From: Mycolicibacterium grossiae
GTDB taxonomy: Bacteria > Actinomycetota > Actinomycetes > Mycobacteriales > Mycobacteriaceae
Reading direction: 5' to 3'
Length of the DNA stretch: 64,000 nt
NCBI RefSeq assembly: GCF_008329645.1
Contig: NZ_CP043474.1
Coordinates: forward strand, 4,588,001-4,652,000
Part shown: piece after piece, positions 7,975 to 16,874 of the stretch
How the letters are laid out: each line of letters begins with the position of its first letter
Numbering within the stretch: the stretch's first letter is position 1
The notes under the pieces: generated by a model
The model's input: the letters and a program-made list of their open reading frames with translations, nothing else
What the model was told of the DNA's origin: nothing
Databases searched by the model: none
Made by a program: the position numbers and the translations under genes

Positions 7975-9054
7975 TCAGCCGCCGACGGCGGTGAGCCATT
8001 CGCTGTAGAACAGCGCGACGCCCAACCCGCACGCGATGGCGGTCAGCAGCCAGAACCGGATGATCACGGTGGTCTCGGCCCAGCCGACCAGCTCGAAGTG
8101 GTGATGGAACGGCGCCATCCGGAACACCCGGCGGCCCGTGGTGCGGAAGGCCATGATCTGCACGACCACCGAGGTGACCTCGGCGACGAACAGCGCACCG
8201 AGCACGATCGCCAGCGTCTCGGTGCGGCTGGTCACCGACAGGCCGGCGATGATGCCGCCCAGTGCCAGCGAACCCGTGTCGCCCATGAAGATCTTCGCGG
8301 GTGCGGCGTTCCACCACAGGAAACCGATGCACGCGCCGGCGGTCGCTGCGGCGACGAGCGCCAGGTCCAGCGGGTCGCGCACGTTGTAGCAGCCGAGTCC
8401 CGGGCTGGTGGCGCACGCGTTGCGGAACTGCCAGAACGTGATGATCACGTAGGCCGCGGTGACCATCGCCATCGCACCGGCCGCCAGCCCGTCGAGGCCG
8501 TCGGTGAGGTTCACCGCGTTGGACCAGGCGCTCACCAGGACGACGACGAACAGCACGAACAGCGCGGGGGCGAACGTCACCGTCGCGATCTCGCGGACGT
8601 AGGACAGTTCCGGGCTGCCGGGCGTCAGGCCGTCGGCGTTGCGGAATTGCAGCGCCAGCACGCCGAACAGCACCGCGGCGACCAGCTGGCCGACGGTCTT
8701 CGCCGTCTTGTTCAGCCCGAGGTTGCGCGACCGGCGGATCTTGATCAGGTCGTCGATGAATCCCACGGCCCCGAGCGCGGTGGCCAGCCCCAGCACCAGC
8801 AGACCCGACGCCGAGGGGCCGCGGCCGTCGAGCGCCAGCCCGACCAGGTGCGTGCCCAGGTAGCCGGCCCACATGCCGGCGAGGATCGCGACGCCACCCA
8901 TCGACGGGGTGCCGCGCTTCTTGTGGTGGCTGGGTGGGCCGTCCTCGCGGATCTCGTGGCCGAAGCCCTGCCGGGTGAACAACCGGATCAGTGCCGGCGT
9001 CAGCAGGATGGAGACCGCCAGCGCGATGCCGACGGCGATGAGGATCTGTCTCAC
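7975..9054 (-). CDS. mraY: Phospho-MurNAc-pentapeptide translocase MraY (MurX)
   Basis: A 359-residue integral membrane enzyme that transfers phospho-MurNAc-pentapeptide from the UDP carrier to decaprenyl phosphate, making lipid I. Ten hydrophobic helices are visible. Conserved catalytic blocks are SHHKKRGTPSMGG near residue 42, FIDDLIKIRR near 100, NAVNLTDGLDGLA near 195 and FMGDTGSLALGG near 265, plus the MAPFHHHFELVGW histidine cluster near the end. The GTG start at 9054 overlaps the murF stop by 4 bp. Length equals the mycobacterial homologue. The gene is the last before the murD gap. Confidence 0.98.
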   Translation of the reverse strand: MRQILIAVGIALAVSILLTPALIRLFTRQGFGHEIREDGPPSHHKKRGTPSMGGVAILAGMWAGYLGTHLVGLALDGRGPSASGLLVLGLATALGAVGFIDDLIKIRRSRNLGLNKTAKTVGQLVAAVLFGVLALQFRNADGLTPGSPELSYVREIATVTFAPALFVLFVVVLVSAWSNAVNLTDGLDGLAAGAMAMVTAAYVIITFWQFRNACATSPGLGCYNVRDPLDLALVAAATAGACIGFLWWNAAPAKIFMGDTGSLALGGIIAGLSVTSRTETLAIVLGALFVAEVTSVVVQIMAFRTTGRRVFRMAPFHHHFELVGWAETTVIIRFWLLTAIACGLGVALFYSEWLTAVGG

Positions 9055-10640
9055 GCCGGCTCGGTCCCGCCGATATCGATCCCCGAGTCGCTGCGCTCCT
9101 GCCCGCCGGTATCGATCCCCGAGTCGCTGCGCTCCTGCCCGCCGGTATCAGCCGCCAGCGCGTCGGCGAGCGGGCCCAGCCCCGCCGAGTTCGACGCCTT
9201 CACCAGCACCACGTCGCCCGGCGCCAGTTCCGCCCGGAGCAGCTCCAGCGCGGCGTCCGCGTCGGCGACCATCGTGGACTCACTGCCCCACGATCCCTCC
9301 ATGACGGCCCCGTGATGCATGGCGCTCATCGACCTCCCGGTTCCCACGACGACGAGTCGAGACACATCTAAGCGCACCGCCAGTCGACCGATGCTGTCAT
9401 GCTCACCGATCGCGTCGTCACCGAGTTCGGCCATCTCGCCCAGCACGGCCCAGCTACGGCGACGTTCCGCGTCGCCCGCACCGCGGCCCGCCATCCACGC
9501 CAGGGCCTTGAGCCCGGCACGCATCGAGTCGGGGTTGGCGTTGTAGGCGTCGTTGACGACGGTGACGCCGTCGGACCGGGTGCTCACCTGCATGCGGCGC
9601 TGCGACACCGGGCCCGCGGTGGCCAGCGCCGTCGCGACTATCTCGGGGCTGGCGCCGCACTCGAGCGCCACGGCGGCCGCGCACAGCGCGTTGGACACCT
9701 GGTGGTCGCCGTGCACGGCGAGCCGCACCGGCACCTCGGCGGTCCGGGTGTGCAGCGTGAACCGCGGTCGCGCGAGGTCGTCGAGGGTGACGTCGTCGGC
9801 CCACGCGTCGGCCCAGTCGGCGCCCGGGGTGCGCGACACCCGCACCACCCGCGCGGCCGTGACGTCGGCCATGGCGGCCACCGCGGCGTCGTCGCCGTTG
9901 AGCACGACCACGCCCGAGGACGGAACCGCTTGCGGCAGTTCGGATTTCGTGGCGGCGATGGCTTCACGCGAACCGAACTCGCCGAGGTGGGCGGTGCCGA
10001 CGTTGAGCACCACGCCGATCGAGGGCGGCGCGATCGCAGCCAGCGCGGCGATGTTGCCCGGGTGCCGCGCCGACATCTCGAGAATGAGGTAGTCGGTGTC
10101 GACGGTCGCCCGCAACACCGTCCACGGGTGGCCGAGTTCGTTGTTGAACGAGCCGGGCGGCGCGACCACCTCGCCGAGCGGTTCGAGGACCGCGGCGAGC
10201 AGGTCCTTGGTCGAGGTCTTGCCCGACGATCCGGTGACCCCGACGATCACCAGGCCGCCCGCGACGAGTTCGGCGGCGACGGCGGCGGCGAGTGCGGCCA
10301 GTGCCGCCAGGACGGCCGCCCCGGATCCGTCGCCGTCGTGCTCGAGCACGCCCGCTCCGGGGTCGGCCACCGTAGCGACCGGCGGCACCACGACGGCCGG
10401 GACGCCGACGGGGCGGGCGGCCAGCACCGCCACCGCGCCGGCCTCCACGGCGGCCGCCGCGAAGTCGTGCCCGTCGGACCGGGCTCCGGGCAGCGCCAGG
10501 AACAGGCCACCGGGGCCGACGGCGCGCGAGTCGAACTCCACGGTGCCGGTGACGTGGAGGCGTTCGGCGTCCTCGCGCGAGACGTCGGAGAGCCGGCCGC
10601 CGACGATGTCGGCGATCCGGGCGAGACTGAGGTCGATCAC
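9051..10640 (-). CDS. murF: UDP-MurNAc-tripeptide--D-Ala-D-Ala ligase MurF, with repeat tail
   Basis: A 529-residue Mur ligase that adds D-Ala-D-Ala to the tripeptide precursor. The P-loop VGVTGSSGKTSTKDLLA lies near residue 140, the central NELGHPWTV and EMSARHPGNI blocks follow, and VVNDAYNANPDSM near 360 marks the C-terminal domain. The GTG at 10640 overlaps the murE stop (GTGA). The last about 30 residues are an unusual tail holding two copies of TGGQERSDSGID, encoded by a 36-bp direct repeat (9071-9106 and 9107-9142). The enzyme domain itself appears complete upstream of the tail, so activity should not be affected. Confidence 0.97.
   Translation of the reverse strand: MIDLSLARIADIVGGRLSDVSREDAERLHVTGTVEFDSRAVGPGGLFLALPGARSDGHDFAAAAVEAGAVAVLAARPVGVPAVVVPPVATVADPGAGVLEHDGDGSGAAVLAALAALAAAVAAELVAGGLVIVGVTGSSGKTSTKDLLAAVLEPLGEVVAPPGSFNNELGHPWTVLRATVDTDYLILEMSARHPGNIAALAAIAPPSIGVVLNVGTAHLGEFGSREAIAATKSELPQAVPSSGVVVLNGDDAAVAAMADVTAARVVRVSRTPGADWADAWADDVTLDDLARPRFTLHTRTAEVPVRLAVHGDHQVSNALCAAAVALECGASPEIVATALATAGPVSQRRMQVSTRSDGVTVVNDAYNANPDSMRAGLKALAWMAGRGAGDAERRRSWAVLGEMAELGDDAIGEHDSIGRLAVRLDVSRLVVVGTGRSMSAMHHGAVMEGSWGSESTMVADADAALELLRAELAPGDVVLVKASNSAGLGPLADALAADTGGQERSDSGIDTGGQERSDSGIDIGGTEPA
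9071..9142. repeat. 36-bp direct repeat in the 3' end of murF
   Basis: Two adjacent 36-bp copies (9071-9106, 9107-9142) differ at one base, and a third copy begins (9143-9149). On the minus strand each contains GGCAGGAGCGCAGCGACTCG, a sequence style frequent in mycobacterial intergenic and gene-end repeats. It stays in frame and extends MurF. Confidence 0.85.
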
Positions 10641-12157
10641 TTGGCGGCTCCCAGCGCGTCGAGGGCTCGGGCGAGTTCGTCGCGGTCGTCGAACGGACGG
10701 GTGTGGCCGCGGGCGGTCTGGCCGGACTCGTGGCCCTTGCCGGCCACCAGGACGACGTCGCCGGTACGTGCCCACGTCACGGCGTGCGCGATCGCCGCGG
10801 CGCGGTCGCCGATCTCGGTGACCTCGGTGTCCGCCGAGGCCGTCGCCCGCGCGGCGTCGGTGATCGCGGCACGGATCAGCGCCGGGTCCTCGTCGCGCGG
10901 ATTGTCGTCGGTGACCACCACCAGGTCGGCCAGCTCGGCGGCGACGCGACCCATCGGTTCCCGCTTGCCGGCGTCGCGGTTTCCGCCGGCGCCGAAGACG
11001 ACCGCGATGCGACCGCGCGCCTGTGCCCGCAGGGTCTCCAGCACGGCGGCCAGCGCGCCCGGCTTGTGCGCGTAGTCGACGACGGCGAGGAAGTCCTGTC
11101 CCCGGTCGACCGGCTCCAACCGGCCCGGAACGGTGGCGGTGCGCAGACCGGGTGCGGCCTCGTCCGGCGTGACGCCGACCTGGGCCAGCAGCGCCGCGGC
11201 GAGCAGCGCGTTGGTGACGTTGAACCTGCCGGGCAACGCCACGGCCAGCTCGTAGCGCCCGCCGGTCGGGTCGATGGCGACGAACCGCTGGCCGCCGCTG
11301 GCGGTGGACGTCACGTCGACGGCGCGCCAGTCACCGGCCCCGTCGACGGCGACGGTCACCGGGGCGTGCGCGCGCCCGGCGATGGTGCGGCCGGCCTCGT
11401 CGTCGACGCACACCACCGAGACGTCGGCGTGCGTGGCGAAGGCCGGGTCGAACAGCCGGGCCTTGGCGTTCAGGTAGTCGGCCATGGTCGGGTGGAAGTC
11501 GAGGTGGTCGCGGGAGAGGTTGGTGAAGCCGCCGACGGCGAAGTGGACCGCGTCGACCCGGCCGAGCGTCAGTGCGTGGCTGGACACCTCCATGACCACG
11601 GTGTCGACGCCGCGTTCGGCCATGGCGGCGAGCAGCGCCTGCAGGTCGGGCGCCTCGGGCGTGGTGAGCGCGCTGGGCTCGGGCCGGCCGTCGATGCGGA
11701 CGCCGACCGTGCCCACCAGGCCGGCGACCCGTCCGGCGGCGCGCAGGCCGGCCTCCACCAGATACGTCGTGGTGGTCTTGCCGGAGGTCCCGGTGACGCC
11801 GATGACGCGCAGCCGGTCCGACGGCCGGCCGTACACCGTCGCGGACACGTCACCGAGCACCGACCGCGGGTCCGGATGCACCAGCAGCGGCACGGCGGGA
11901 TCGACGAGCTGAGCCGCCCCGTCCGGGTCGGTGAGGATGGACACCGCGCCGCGGTCGACGGCCTCGGCGGCGTAGCGGGCGCCGTGCGACGTCGCCCCGG
12001 GCAGCGCGGCGAAGAGATCGCCGGGCTGGGCGTCCTGGCCGCGCAGCGTGACGCCGGTGACGCGGAGCCCACCGTGCGTGGGATCGGCGTCGGCACCGGA
12101 GAGTGCTGCCAGGTGCGCGAGGTCGGCACCCGCCGGGTGCGAGGGACGCAACTTCAT
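10637..12157 (-). CDS. murE: UDP-MurNAc-dipeptide--meso-diaminopimelate ligase MurE
   Basis: A 506-residue cytoplasmic ligase that adds the third stem residue. The P-loop VIGVTGTSGKTTTTYLVEAG lies near residue 112, EVSSHALTLGRVD near 192, NLSRDHLDFH near 215 and the C-terminal VVDYAHKPGALAAVLETL near 360. The substrate-selecting motif DNPRDEDP near 418 (DNPR) indicates meso-diaminopimelate, as expected for mycobacteria. ATG at 12157; a TACTGT hexamer 9 bases upstream might start a separate transcript in the 52-bp gap after pbpB. The stop overlaps murF by 4 bp. Confidence 0.98.
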   Translation of the reverse strand: MKLRPSHPAGADLAHLAALSGADADPTHGGLRVTGVTLRGQDAQPGDLFAALPGATSHGARYAAEAVDRGAVSILTDPDGAAQLVDPAVPLLVHPDPRSVLGDVSATVYGRPSDRLRVIGVTGTSGKTTTTYLVEAGLRAAGRVAGLVGTVGVRIDGRPEPSALTTPEAPDLQALLAAMAERGVDTVVMEVSSHALTLGRVDAVHFAVGGFTNLSRDHLDFHPTMADYLNAKARLFDPAFATHADVSVVCVDDEAGRTIAGRAHAPVTVAVDGAGDWRAVDVTSTASGGQRFVAIDPTGGRYELAVALPGRFNVTNALLAAALLAQVGVTPDEAAPGLRTATVPGRLEPVDRGQDFLAVVDYAHKPGALAAVLETLRAQARGRIAVVFGAGGNRDAGKREPMGRVAAELADLVVVTDDNPRDEDPALIRAAITDAARATASADTEVTEIGDRAAAIAHAVTWARTGDVVLVAGKGHESGQTARGHTRPFDDRDELARALDALGAAK

Positions 12158-12209
12158 GGCCCTGACACAGTACCGGGGTCAACCGGCGACCCCGACGGCC
12201 GCGCTCGGC

Positions 12210-14120
12210 TCAACTGCGCAGCACCAGCGGCGGTCCGGGGTCCGGGGACAGCGGCACGTTCTCCCGCTGCAGCAGCCAGGACGCGATGTTGTGGAACAGC
12301 GGCGCCGACGTGGTGCCGGGCTGGCCGTCGGCCGTCCGCTGCGGGTTGTCCATCATCACGCCGACGACGTAGCGGGGATCGTTCGACGGCACCATGCCGG
12401 CGAAGGTGATCCAGTAGACGTTGTCGTAGTAGCACCCGCACGCCGGGTTGATCTGCTGCGCCGTACCGGTCTTGCCGGCGATCTGGTAGCCCTCGACCCC
12501 GGCCTGCCAGCCGGTGCCCTGCTGGACGCCCATCGGGTCGCGTTGAATGGTGGCGCGCAGCATGTTCCGCACCGTCCGGGCGGTATCGGCGGAGACGACG
12601 CGCACGCCCTCGGGCCGCGGCTGGTCCTCGCGGGTGCCGTCGTCGGCGATCACCGAGCGGATGATGCGCGGCGGCACCCGCACGCCGTCGTTGGCGATGG
12701 CCTGGTACATGCCGGTCATCTGCAGCAGCGTCATCGACAGGCCCTGCCCGATCGGCAGGTTCGCGAACGAGCTGCCCGACCACTGATCGATCGGCGGCAC
12801 CAGGCCGGAACTCTCGCCCGGCAGGCCGACGCCGGTCCGCTGCCCGAGGCCGAACTTCGTCGCCATGTCGTTCCAGCGTTCCGGTCCGATGCGCTGCGCC
12901 AGCATCAGCGTGCCGACGTTGGACGACTTCCCGAAGACGCCGGTGGTGGTGTACGGCTCCACGCCGTGGCTCCACGCGTCGCGGACGGTGACGCCGCCCA
13001 TGTCGATCGACCCCGGCACCTGCAGCGTCTCGTCGGGGTTGGTCAGCCCGAACTCGATCGCAGACGCCGCGGTGATGATCTTGTTCACCGAGCCCGGCTC
13101 GAACGGCGAGGTGACCGACAGGTTCCCCAGCTCGCGATCCTCCTGGCGGCCGATGTCCTGGCTGGGATCGAAGGTGTTGTCGTTGCTCATGGCGAGCACC
13201 TCGCCGGTCTTCGCGTCGAGCACGACGGCCGAGACGTTCTTGGCGCCCGACAGGTTCTTCGCCTGCTGCACCTGCTGCTGCACGTAGAACTGGATGTCGT
13301 CGTCGATGGTGAGCTGCACGGTGGCGCCGTCGACCGCGTCGTGGCGGTTGCGGTAGCTCCCCGGGATCACCACCCCGTCGGAGCCGCGGTCGTAGGTGAC
13401 CGACCCGTCGCTGCCGGAGAGCTTGGCGTCCAGCGCGTCTTCTAGGCCGAGCAGTCCGTGACCGTCCCAGTCGATGCCGCCGACGATGTTGGCGGCCAGC
13501 GCGCCACCCGGGTACTGGCGGATGTCTTGGCGCTCGGCACCCACCTCGGGGTACTTCGTGATGATCGCGTCGGCGATCGTCGGGTCGACCGCGCGGGCCA
13601 GGTAGGTGAAGGAGTCCTTGCCCGAGAGCTTCTTGAGCAGCGTCGGCGCGTCCGGCTTGTTGTTCAGCAGCCCGGAGACGCCCTTGGCGATCTCGGCGAG
13701 ACGCTTCGCGGGCTCCGGGGCGGACGGCTTGGCGGCCTTGGCGTCGGCCAACTGCTTTTGAATCTTGACGGGCTGGAACGTCAGCGCCCGCGCCTCGATG
13801 GTGAAGGCGAGCTTGTCGTCGTTGCGGTCGACGATGCTGCCGCGCACGGCCTTGTCGACGTCGGTCACCTTGAGCTGACCGGCCGCCTCGGCGCGCAGCC
13901 CTTCGGCGCGCGGGCCCTGCAGGGTGAACAGCTGCGCGGCGGCCACCACCAGCAGCAGGGCGATGACGGCGTTGCCGGCGCGGTGCCGGAAGGCGAACGA
14001 CGATCCGCGGCTCACGCCGTCCGGCGCGGCCTTGCGGACGCGGCGCGCCCGCGCCGAGTGCGGCTGGTCGGCACGCTTGCGGGTGGTCGGCTGCGCGGCG
14101 CGGCCCCCCTGCCACCTCAT
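12210..14120 (-). CDS. pbpB: Septal penicillin-binding protein PbpB (FtsI, PBP3)
   Basis: A 636-residue class B transpeptidase. One membrane helix near residues 50-68 (AVIALLLVVAAAQLFTL) is followed by the pedestal domain and the transpeptidase domain with the three active-site motifs: SVNK in FEPGSVNKIITA (about residue 340), SSN in FGKSSNVGTL (about 395) and KTG in IAGKTGTAQQ (about 550). It cross-links septal peptidoglycan together with FtsW. The ATG at 14120 overlaps the FtsL-like stop by 4 bp (ATGA). Length is close to other mycobacterial PbpB proteins. Confidence 0.97.
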   Translation of the reverse strand: MRWQGGRAAQPTTRKRADQPHSARARRVRKAAPDGVSRGSSFAFRHRAGNAVIALLLVVAAAQLFTLQGPRAEGLRAEAAGQLKVTDVDKAVRGSIVDRNDDKLAFTIEARALTFQPVKIQKQLADAKAAKPSAPEPAKRLAEIAKGVSGLLNNKPDAPTLLKKLSGKDSFTYLARAVDPTIADAIITKYPEVGAERQDIRQYPGGALAANIVGGIDWDGHGLLGLEDALDAKLSGSDGSVTYDRGSDGVVIPGSYRNRHDAVDGATVQLTIDDDIQFYVQQQVQQAKNLSGAKNVSAVVLDAKTGEVLAMSNDNTFDPSQDIGRQEDRELGNLSVTSPFEPGSVNKIITAASAIEFGLTNPDETLQVPGSIDMGGVTVRDAWSHGVEPYTTTGVFGKSSNVGTLMLAQRIGPERWNDMATKFGLGQRTGVGLPGESSGLVPPIDQWSGSSFANLPIGQGLSMTLLQMTGMYQAIANDGVRVPPRIIRSVIADDGTREDQPRPEGVRVVSADTARTVRNMLRATIQRDPMGVQQGTGWQAGVEGYQIAGKTGTAQQINPACGCYYDNVYWITFAGMVPSNDPRYVVGVMMDNPQRTADGQPGTTSAPLFHNIASWLLQRENVPLSPDPGPPLVLRS

Positions 14121-15193
14121 GCCGGCGCCCCGGGTGCGACCGGCGCGACGGCGGGCTCGGCGGCCACCGGCGGGCCGGGCAGCGCCGGCACCTCGGGGGT
14201 CGGCAGGTGCTGGGCGTCCGCGCCGAGCGGCGCCGCGGGCATCGCCGCATCCGGGACGCCGGCGGGGGCGGGGGTCTCGGCGAGCGGCGCACCGGGCGGC
14301 ACCGCAGCCGGGGCGGCGGGTACCTGTGCGCCGGGCAGCGGCGCGACGGGCGCGGCGAGCACGGCGCCGGGCACCGGAACCTCGGGGTTGCGCTGCGGCG
14401 CGACCCGAGCGGGCACACGGACGACCTGTTCACGCGGGTCGGTCACCTGGGGCGCCGGGCGGGCCGGCGGCGCGGGCGGTGCGGGATCGGGCAGCGGCGC
14501 GTTGAGCGGCGGGGGTGGCACGCCCTCGGCGGGCTTGGGCGTGCCGACGACCGTCCAGACGCCGTTGGGGTCCTGCACCAGGTGCGCGGTGTCGCGCGAC
14601 GGGATCATGCCGAGCTGGCGGGCCGATTCGGCCAGGGCCGGTGCGGCCTGGGCCTCGAGGACGTCGCGCTCCAGCGCCTCCTTCTGCTGCAGCAGGGCCT
14701 GGTTCGTCTCGCGGGCGTGGCCCAGCTGGTAGGACCGCTGCGCGGCGTCGGTGGACAGCCACAGCGTGACGCCGAGGCCGATGCCGAGCGCGCCGATCAC
14801 CAGCACCACGAAGGGGACGCGGGTGACGAGCTGGCGGGGGTTGAGTTCGATGGCGGCGAGCCGGACGAGGATCCGTTCCCGCAGTGGCGGACGGACGACC
14901 TTCGGCGCCTTGGCCTTGCGGGCCTTCGCCCGCGCCTTGGCCTGCGCCGCGTTCTTCGGCCGGCTGGGGCCCTCGGTCGGCCGCGGGATCGGGCTGGTCT
15001 GCGGCCCGGACGAGGTCGGACGCTGCGGCCGCTCGCGGACCGGCCGGCGTCCCCGGATGGGCGCCTCTGCGGCGCGCCGCGCCGCGGCCGAGTCGCGTCC
15101 GCTGGACCTGCGCCGTGCCGCGTCGCGACGCTGGCCCGGCCCGGCCGGTTCGGCGGACTTGCGGGTGCGCACCGGTTCTCTCCGCTTGGCCAC
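14117..15193 (-). CDS. FtsL-like proline-rich divisome membrane protein (Rv2164c-type)
   Basis: A 358-residue bitopic protein in the ftsL position between rsmH and pbpB. A basic Arg/Ala/Lys-rich cytoplasmic region (about 120 residues) precedes one membrane helix (VPFVVLVIGALGIGLGVTLWL), a short coiled-coil region (SYQLGHARETNQALLQQKEALERDV) typical of FtsL, and a long extracellular tail rich in proline and alanine (about 140 residues). It probably forms the FtsLBQ scaffold with FtsQ. The GTG at 15193 shares one base with the rsmH stop (TAGTG). Function is inferred from position and the coiled coil; sequence similarity among FtsL proteins is low. Confidence 0.85.
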   Translation of the reverse strand: MAKRREPVRTRKSAEPAGPGQRRDAARRRSSGRDSAAARRAAEAPIRGRRPVRERPQRPTSSGPQTSPIPRPTEGPSRPKNAAQAKARAKARKAKAPKVVRPPLRERILVRLAAIELNPRQLVTRVPFVVLVIGALGIGLGVTLWLSTDAAQRSYQLGHARETNQALLQQKEALERDVLEAQAAPALAESARQLGMIPSRDTAHLVQDPNGVWTVVGTPKPAEGVPPPPLNAPLPDPAPPAPPARPAPQVTDPREQVVRVPARVAPQRNPEVPVPGAVLAAPVAPLPGAQVPAAPAAVPPGAPLAETPAPAGVPDAAMPAAPLGADAQHLPTPEVPALPGPPVAAEPAVAPVAPGAPA

Positions 15194-16185
15194 TAGGACA
15201 CTTCCCTTCCGTCGACCTTCTCCAGGGCGCGCAGCCGAACCGATGCGCTGCGGGGATTGACGTCGATCTCGGCGTCGGAGGCCTTCTCGGCACCACGCAC
15301 CAGCGCGACGAACGGGGCCTCGTGGCCGGGCAGTTCCACGGGCAGGCCCGCGGGGGTGCGCGACGCGGTGGCGTCCGCGAACACCGACTTGACGATCTTG
15401 TCCTCGAGGGACTGGTAGGCCAGGACGACGATCCGGCCGCCCGGGGCGAGCGCGTCGAGCGCCGCGGGCAGTGCAGCGCGCAGCGAGTCCAGCTCGGCGT
15501 TGACGACGGTGCGCAGGGCCTGGAAGGTCCGCTTCGCCGGGTGGCCGCCGGTGCGACGGGTGGCCGCCGGGATCGCGGCGTAGAGCACGTCGACGAGTTC
15601 ACCGGTGGTGCGCAACGGGTTTCGCGCACGGCGCCGGCCGATCTCGGCGGCGATGCGCGAGGCGAAGCGCTCGTCGCCGAACTCGCGCAGCGCCCGGGCG
15701 ATGTCCTTCTCGGACCAGGTGTTCACCACCTCGGCGGCGGTGAGCGGCGCATCGGGGTCCATCCGCATGTCCAGCGGCGCGTCCTGGGCGTAGGAGAACC
15801 CGCGCTCGGCCCGGTCCAGCTGCATCGACGACACGCCGAGGTCGAACAGGACGCCGTCGACGGTCGGCTCGGGGCGGTCGGACCAGTAGCCGTCGTAGGT
15901 GGTGCGGACGAAGCGGACCCGGTCACCGAATCCGGCGAGCCGCGCACCGGCGAGGTCCAGCGCGGTGGGGTCGCGGTCGAGGGCGACGACCCGCAGAGCG
16001 GGCAGGTCGGTGAGGAAGCGCTCGGTGTGTCCGCCCGCTCCGAGCGTGGCGTCGACGAGCACGGCGCCTGCTCCGTCGGCGCCGTGGCGGGTGAGTGCCG
16101 GGGTGAGCAGCTCGACGCAGCGGTCGAGCAGGACCGGGACGTGCGGCGCGGCGGGTGCGTCGTGGCTGGCGTCGGGATCCGACAT
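15193..16185 (-). CDS. rsmH: 16S rRNA (cytosine1402-N4)-methyltransferase RsmH (MraW)
   Basis: A 330-residue SAM-dependent methyltransferase that modifies C1402 in the ribosomal P site. Motifs visible are HVPVLLDRCVELL at residue 15, the SAM-binding LVDATLGAGGHTERFL near 45, GVLFDLGVSSMQLDRAERGFSY near 120 and the conserved HPAKRTFQALRTVVN. The ATG at 16185 is preferred because GGAGGG lies 5 bases before it; an in-frame reading extends to 16389, but that region overlaps mraZ and a folded leader RNA and is best read as untranslated. Cluster position after mraZ is standard. Confidence 0.95.
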   Translation of the reverse strand: MSDPDASHDAPAAPHVPVLLDRCVELLTPALTRHGADGAGAVLVDATLGAGGHTERFLTDLPALRVVALDRDPTALDLAGARLAGFGDRVRFVRTTYDGYWSDRPEPTVDGVLFDLGVSSMQLDRAERGFSYAQDAPLDMRMDPDAPLTAAEVVNTWSEKDIARALREFGDERFASRIAAEIGRRRARNPLRTTGELVDVLYAAIPAATRRTGGHPAKRTFQALRTVVNAELDSLRAALPAALDALAPGGRIVVLAYQSLEDKIVKSVFADATASRTPAGLPVELPGHEAPFVALVRGAEKASDAEIDVNPRSASVRLRALEKVDGREVS

Positions 16186-16253
16186 CGTCGCCCTCCGCTC
16201 GATCCGTGTCGTCTGCGTCCGTGTCGTGAGGGTGCGGGCCCTCCGGACCATCC

Positions 16254-16337
16254 CCGTCCCGTGGTCTCTGTCCGAGACGGCGAACCTGGCGTCGGGGAAG
16301 TACGTCAGGGTCGGTTCGGACAGAGGCCACGGGACGG
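16254..16337 (-). ncRNA. mraW leader RNA motif upstream of rsmH
   Basis: Between the mraZ stop and the rsmH start, two 22-nt arms (16254-16275 and 16316-16337) are complementary over their full length with one G-U pair, enclosing a 40-nt loop that can pair further. This matches the mraW RNA motif, described from comparative genomics as a structured leader of mraW genes in Actinobacteria; its ligand or mechanism is unknown. It ends about 68 nt before the rsmH start. The pairing is read directly from the sequence; the family assignment is from memory of its context. Confidence 0.75.
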
Positions 16338-16363
16338 CGATGTTCTTCGGTGCGACCTCCCGG

Positions 16364-16795
16364 TCAGATGAAGTCGCGCAGAGTTTCATCGTTGGCCGCG
16401 GAGAAGTTCTCTTCGTGGGCGGCCTGGTACTCCTGCCAGGCCTGTGCGTCCCAGATCTCCAGGTACGTGATCGAGCCGGTGACCACGCACTCCTTCGTCA
16501 GGTTGGCGTACCGCCGGTGGTCGGCCGTGAGCGTGATCCGGCCCTGGGCATCCGGATGCTGCTCGTCGGTCGCGGCGGCGAGATTGCGGAGGTAGGCGCG
16601 GGCCTCGGGGTTGCTGCGCGAGGCCTGCGTCAGCCGTGCGGCCAGCGCCTCGAACTCCGCACGCGGGTAGACGGCGAGGCTGTGGTCCTGACTCTTGGTG
16701 ACCATCAACCCCCCTGCCAGTGCGTCGCGGAACTTGGCGGGCAGCGTGAGCCGCCCCTTGTCGTCGAGCTTTGGCGTGTAGGTGCCGAGAAACAT
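16364..16795 (-). CDS. mraZ: Transcriptional regulator MraZ
   Basis: A 143-residue protein with two MraZ/AbrB-like DNA-binding repeats: MFLGTYTPKLDDKGRLTLPAKFRD at the start and AQGRITLTADHRRYANL in the second half, each with a DxKGR-type core (the second reads DAQGR). MraZ represses its own operon by binding tandem boxes upstream of mraZ. The ATG at 16795 follows GGTGGCGGG and is set by the conserved MFLG start. It is the first gene of the division and cell wall cluster; its own operator lies 46 bp upstream (separate entry). Length is typical. Confidence 0.96.
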   Translation of the reverse strand: MFLGTYTPKLDDKGRLTLPAKFRDALAGGLMVTKSQDHSLAVYPRAEFEALAARLTQASRSNPEARAYLRNLAAATDEQHPDAQGRITLTADHRRYANLTKECVVTGSITYLEIWDAQAWQEYQAAHEENFSAANDETLRDFI

Positions 16796-16840
16796 CCCGC
16801 CACCTCCCACCACCCGGAGCCCCGGTCGCTCCGATGTCCG

Positions 16841-16874
16841 CCACTTTACCCCACAATCCCCCACTCCGGACCAC
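16841..16874 (-). promoter_or_regulatory. MraZ operator: four GTGG boxes at 10-bp spacing
   Basis: On the minus strand GTGG occurs at 16874-16871, 16864-16861, 16854-16851 and 16844-16841, exactly one helical turn apart. MraZ is known to bind tandem TGGG/GTGG-type boxes with 10-bp spacing in front of mraZ in several phyla. The array ends 45 bases before the mraZ start, so it should overlap the promoter or the first transcribed bases. Confidence 0.85.
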
